This document shows, in pieces, positions 62,096 through 64,000 of a stretch of DNA of 64,000 bases. Both the position numbers and the translations under genes were made by a program. This stretch comes from Chrysaora quinquecirrha. Lineage: Eukaryota > Cnidaria > Scyphozoa > Semaeostomeae > Pelagiidae. The notes beneath the pieces were generated by a model. It was not told the DNA's origin. It searched no databases and saw nothing but the letters and a program-made list of their open reading frames with translations. The DNA lies in assembly GCA_014526335.1 (NCBI GenBank), contig JACTAT010000013.1:2949987-3013986 (forward strand). The letters are read 5' to 3'. Every line of letters starts with the position of its first letter. Position 1 is the stretch's first letter.

Positions 62096-63535
62096 AGCTA
62101 CGATTGTCACTTTCATTCCATTTCTTGGCTTCATTTCGCAGTTAGCTTCCGATCCATTTCATGCTGCGAAATTCCCTTGGGCCTAAACGCCATGCGATGG
62201 GGTAATGCATAATTTATTCTAGCTTGTTTTAAATTCATCATGACCACCTTGTCCCCAGACCTCTCCTTGGACAAGAATTTTGAGAATAATGCACAGTCCA
62301 CACACTAATCGGTGGGTGGACTGGAACACAGGCTACCCACCCACGGCAACATTACAAATCCTAGTATTCTTGGAAAGTGAATCAACTTGGGAAACAAAGG
62401 AAAAATGTCCTTATGATTACAAAAAGTGTTGTTGTTGTGTTGCTCAGTCAAAAAGCATGACTTTGATAATTTTTGGCATATTTTTGTGTCGTCCGGTAAC
62501 GAGGCAAGACGATAACGAGGCAACAAATGTTGCTTTGAGTAAGTCGCAATCTGATTGGTTACAGGGCTCAGGTAAGACCATAGAACCCAGGACAGGTTGT
62601 GTACCAGTCCTCCCCAGCCTACAGGAAAGGGGTCTCTCTCCTTTAAGCTAAGGAAGCACTGTTATTTTGTCTGTGTGAAGGTGTCAGGAGTGTTTTTTGG
62701 AAAAGTGTTGCACAGACACATAAAATATACGCCTTTTATTTTATAAAGAATATCTCTTTAAAGTTCCTTATTTTTGGACCTTTTTGATTGAATTAAAGTA
62801 CCAAAAGTTCCTTTATAGTGCCCCCTCTCCCCAAGCATGTAGCAGGAACAGCTTCAACATCGGCTTCAACAACAATAAAGTACTTCATGTTAACACTATA
62901 TATGTTATGTTGCACGTAATGAACTTTCTGTATATTCTATCTTTGTACGTCAATAAATACTCGTGACAAACTTAAGAACTTTCTGTGCACGTGTAAATTG
63001 TAACTACGCCATAAATCACATGATATGCAAAGCTCTGTAAAGTTAGAATTTCGGTCATCTTAAAATTGGAACGCGAAAACTCTGACTCTGTCTTCTGTTT
63101 ATGTACTGCGTCACAGCAAATTCTGCTACAAGCAGGTCTGTCAATCACCATCACGCGATCACGTCAATTTTTTCGCCTTTTCACGCTATCACGTTAAGGT
63201 ATTTTCCATATCACGTTCACGCTCTCAAAATCGGAAATCTAGTCAAAGGTTTTAGCTAGCTTTGAAATGAAATTCTATTGTGCACTTGACCTACAAACAG
63301 GATGGATTTGTTGCTTTAATTAGAAACTACATCCCGTCATCTACCGATCTATTTTGTTACTAGAGATACGAGGCACATGAAATTAGACCCACTACATAAG
63401 TCCCACCACTTCGATCGATGTTGTTGTTGTTGTTTTTACAATCGCTCAGTGTGTGAATGACAAATCAGAATGAGGGGAGCGTAATCATGAGATTCGTGTC
63501 GTGAGTCTAACATGAAATTACACCGCGGTGCGGGC

Positions 63536-63640
63536 TGAAAGTGCTGAAACGCGTACTGAAACGCGTGCTGAAACGCGTACTGAAACGCGTGCTGAAACGC
63601 CCTGAAACGCGTACTGAAACGTCCTGAATTGGCTGAAACG
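63536..63640. repeat. 12-base tandem repeat CTGAAACGCGTR
   Basis: Seven or so units alternate between CTGAAACGCGTG and CTGAAACGCGTA, with two shortened units (CTGAAACGCC). Each full unit holds ACGCGT, containing two CpG. Confidence 0.85.
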
Positions 63641-64000
63641 GATACAAATAAGCACCAAAATCACAGCAGGAAGTAGTTATACAATGACGTCTTCAATTGG
63701 GCAAGAAAGTAAACTTGTGGTTTGAACTTTAACAAAAATCAACAGCGTAAACCGAGCCGTTTTCGGACATTTCAGATTTCGTAATAGCTTCGGAAGTTTC
63801 TAGATTTGTGCGTCATTTGCACTTTCACTTCCGACATAGTGTGGTTTTATTCTTTGTTTTATCATATTCCTATTCCGGTTCAAAAATTGAAATAAATAGC
63901 CGTTTGGAATCGCAATTTCATTAAAAGCCTTGCTGGTTTTTATGAGAGTATCGCTGTTCAAGAGGAGATTCACTGTTTGCTGGGTTTCTGCTCCTCGAGG

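Larger units (their letters stand above)
61533..64000. other. Terminal region without recognisable gene
   Basis: Upstream of the fucosyltransferase gene. Contains the 38 bp hairpin, repeated TCACG words at 63140-63220 and the 12-base tandem repeat. Frames at 61820-62212 and 62280-62651 match no family. Confidence 0.5.

Noticed and set aside
1..64000. CRISPR array, bacterial operon or phage region
   Set aside because: No spaced direct repeats of the CRISPR type and no prokaryotic gene structure; all genes are eukaryotic with introns.

Overview
This is nuclear DNA of an animal. Genes are split by many small introns with GT-AG borders, the base composition is AT-rich, and the proteins are metazoan families (mitochondrial CLPB with ankyrin repeats, a class A GPCR, a Cys-loop receptor, NIPA, VMA21, WDR17). 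The dense load of short palindromic transposons and tRNA-type SINEs, together with the receptor types, suggests an anthozoan cnidarian such as a coral or anemone. This is an inference; no species marker was found.

Layout. 1-24221 (minus): WDR17, 26 coding exons, cut by the window start. Its 5.5 kb intron (6882-12356) holds a nested single-exon class A GPCR (about 7739-8778, minus), a degenerate tandem repeat and a long TTAG microsatellite. 25872-28910 (minus): FDXACB1, a BMT5-like methyltransferase domain plus an FDX-ACB domain. 29166-35318 (plus): NAXD, nine exons, head-to-head with FDXACB1 across 255 bp. 36316-41988 (plus): a Cys-loop receptor with an anion-type PAR motif. 42541-45004 (plus): NIPA2-like magnesium transporter. 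46784-56426 (minus): mitochondrial CLPB, 17 exons. 58099-58619 (plus): VMA21. 60120-61532 (minus): single-exon GT10 fucosyltransferase-like gene. 61533-64000 has no recognisable gene.

The genes are ordinary unrelated housekeeping, transport and receptor genes rather than a cluster with one joint function. NAXD (repair of hydrated NAD(P)H) and CLPB (intermembrane-space disaggregase) both act at least partly in mitochondria, but nothing shows co-regulation. I did not find a new biological system.

The strongest unexpected signal is technical. Eight reading-frame breaks in five genes are each repaired by adding exactly one base within a homopolymer of 4-6 bases. This points to systematic homopolymer contraction in the assembly, so these genes should not be called pseudogenes without checking reads. 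Other notable points are at least six families of short inverted-repeat elements, including nested insertions with visible target duplications; three tRNA-derived SINE families with recognisable A and B boxes; a 0.5 kb duplicate of the CLPB intron-1/exon-2 border upstream of CLPB exon 1; and many 5' splice sites with T at +3 in CLPB.
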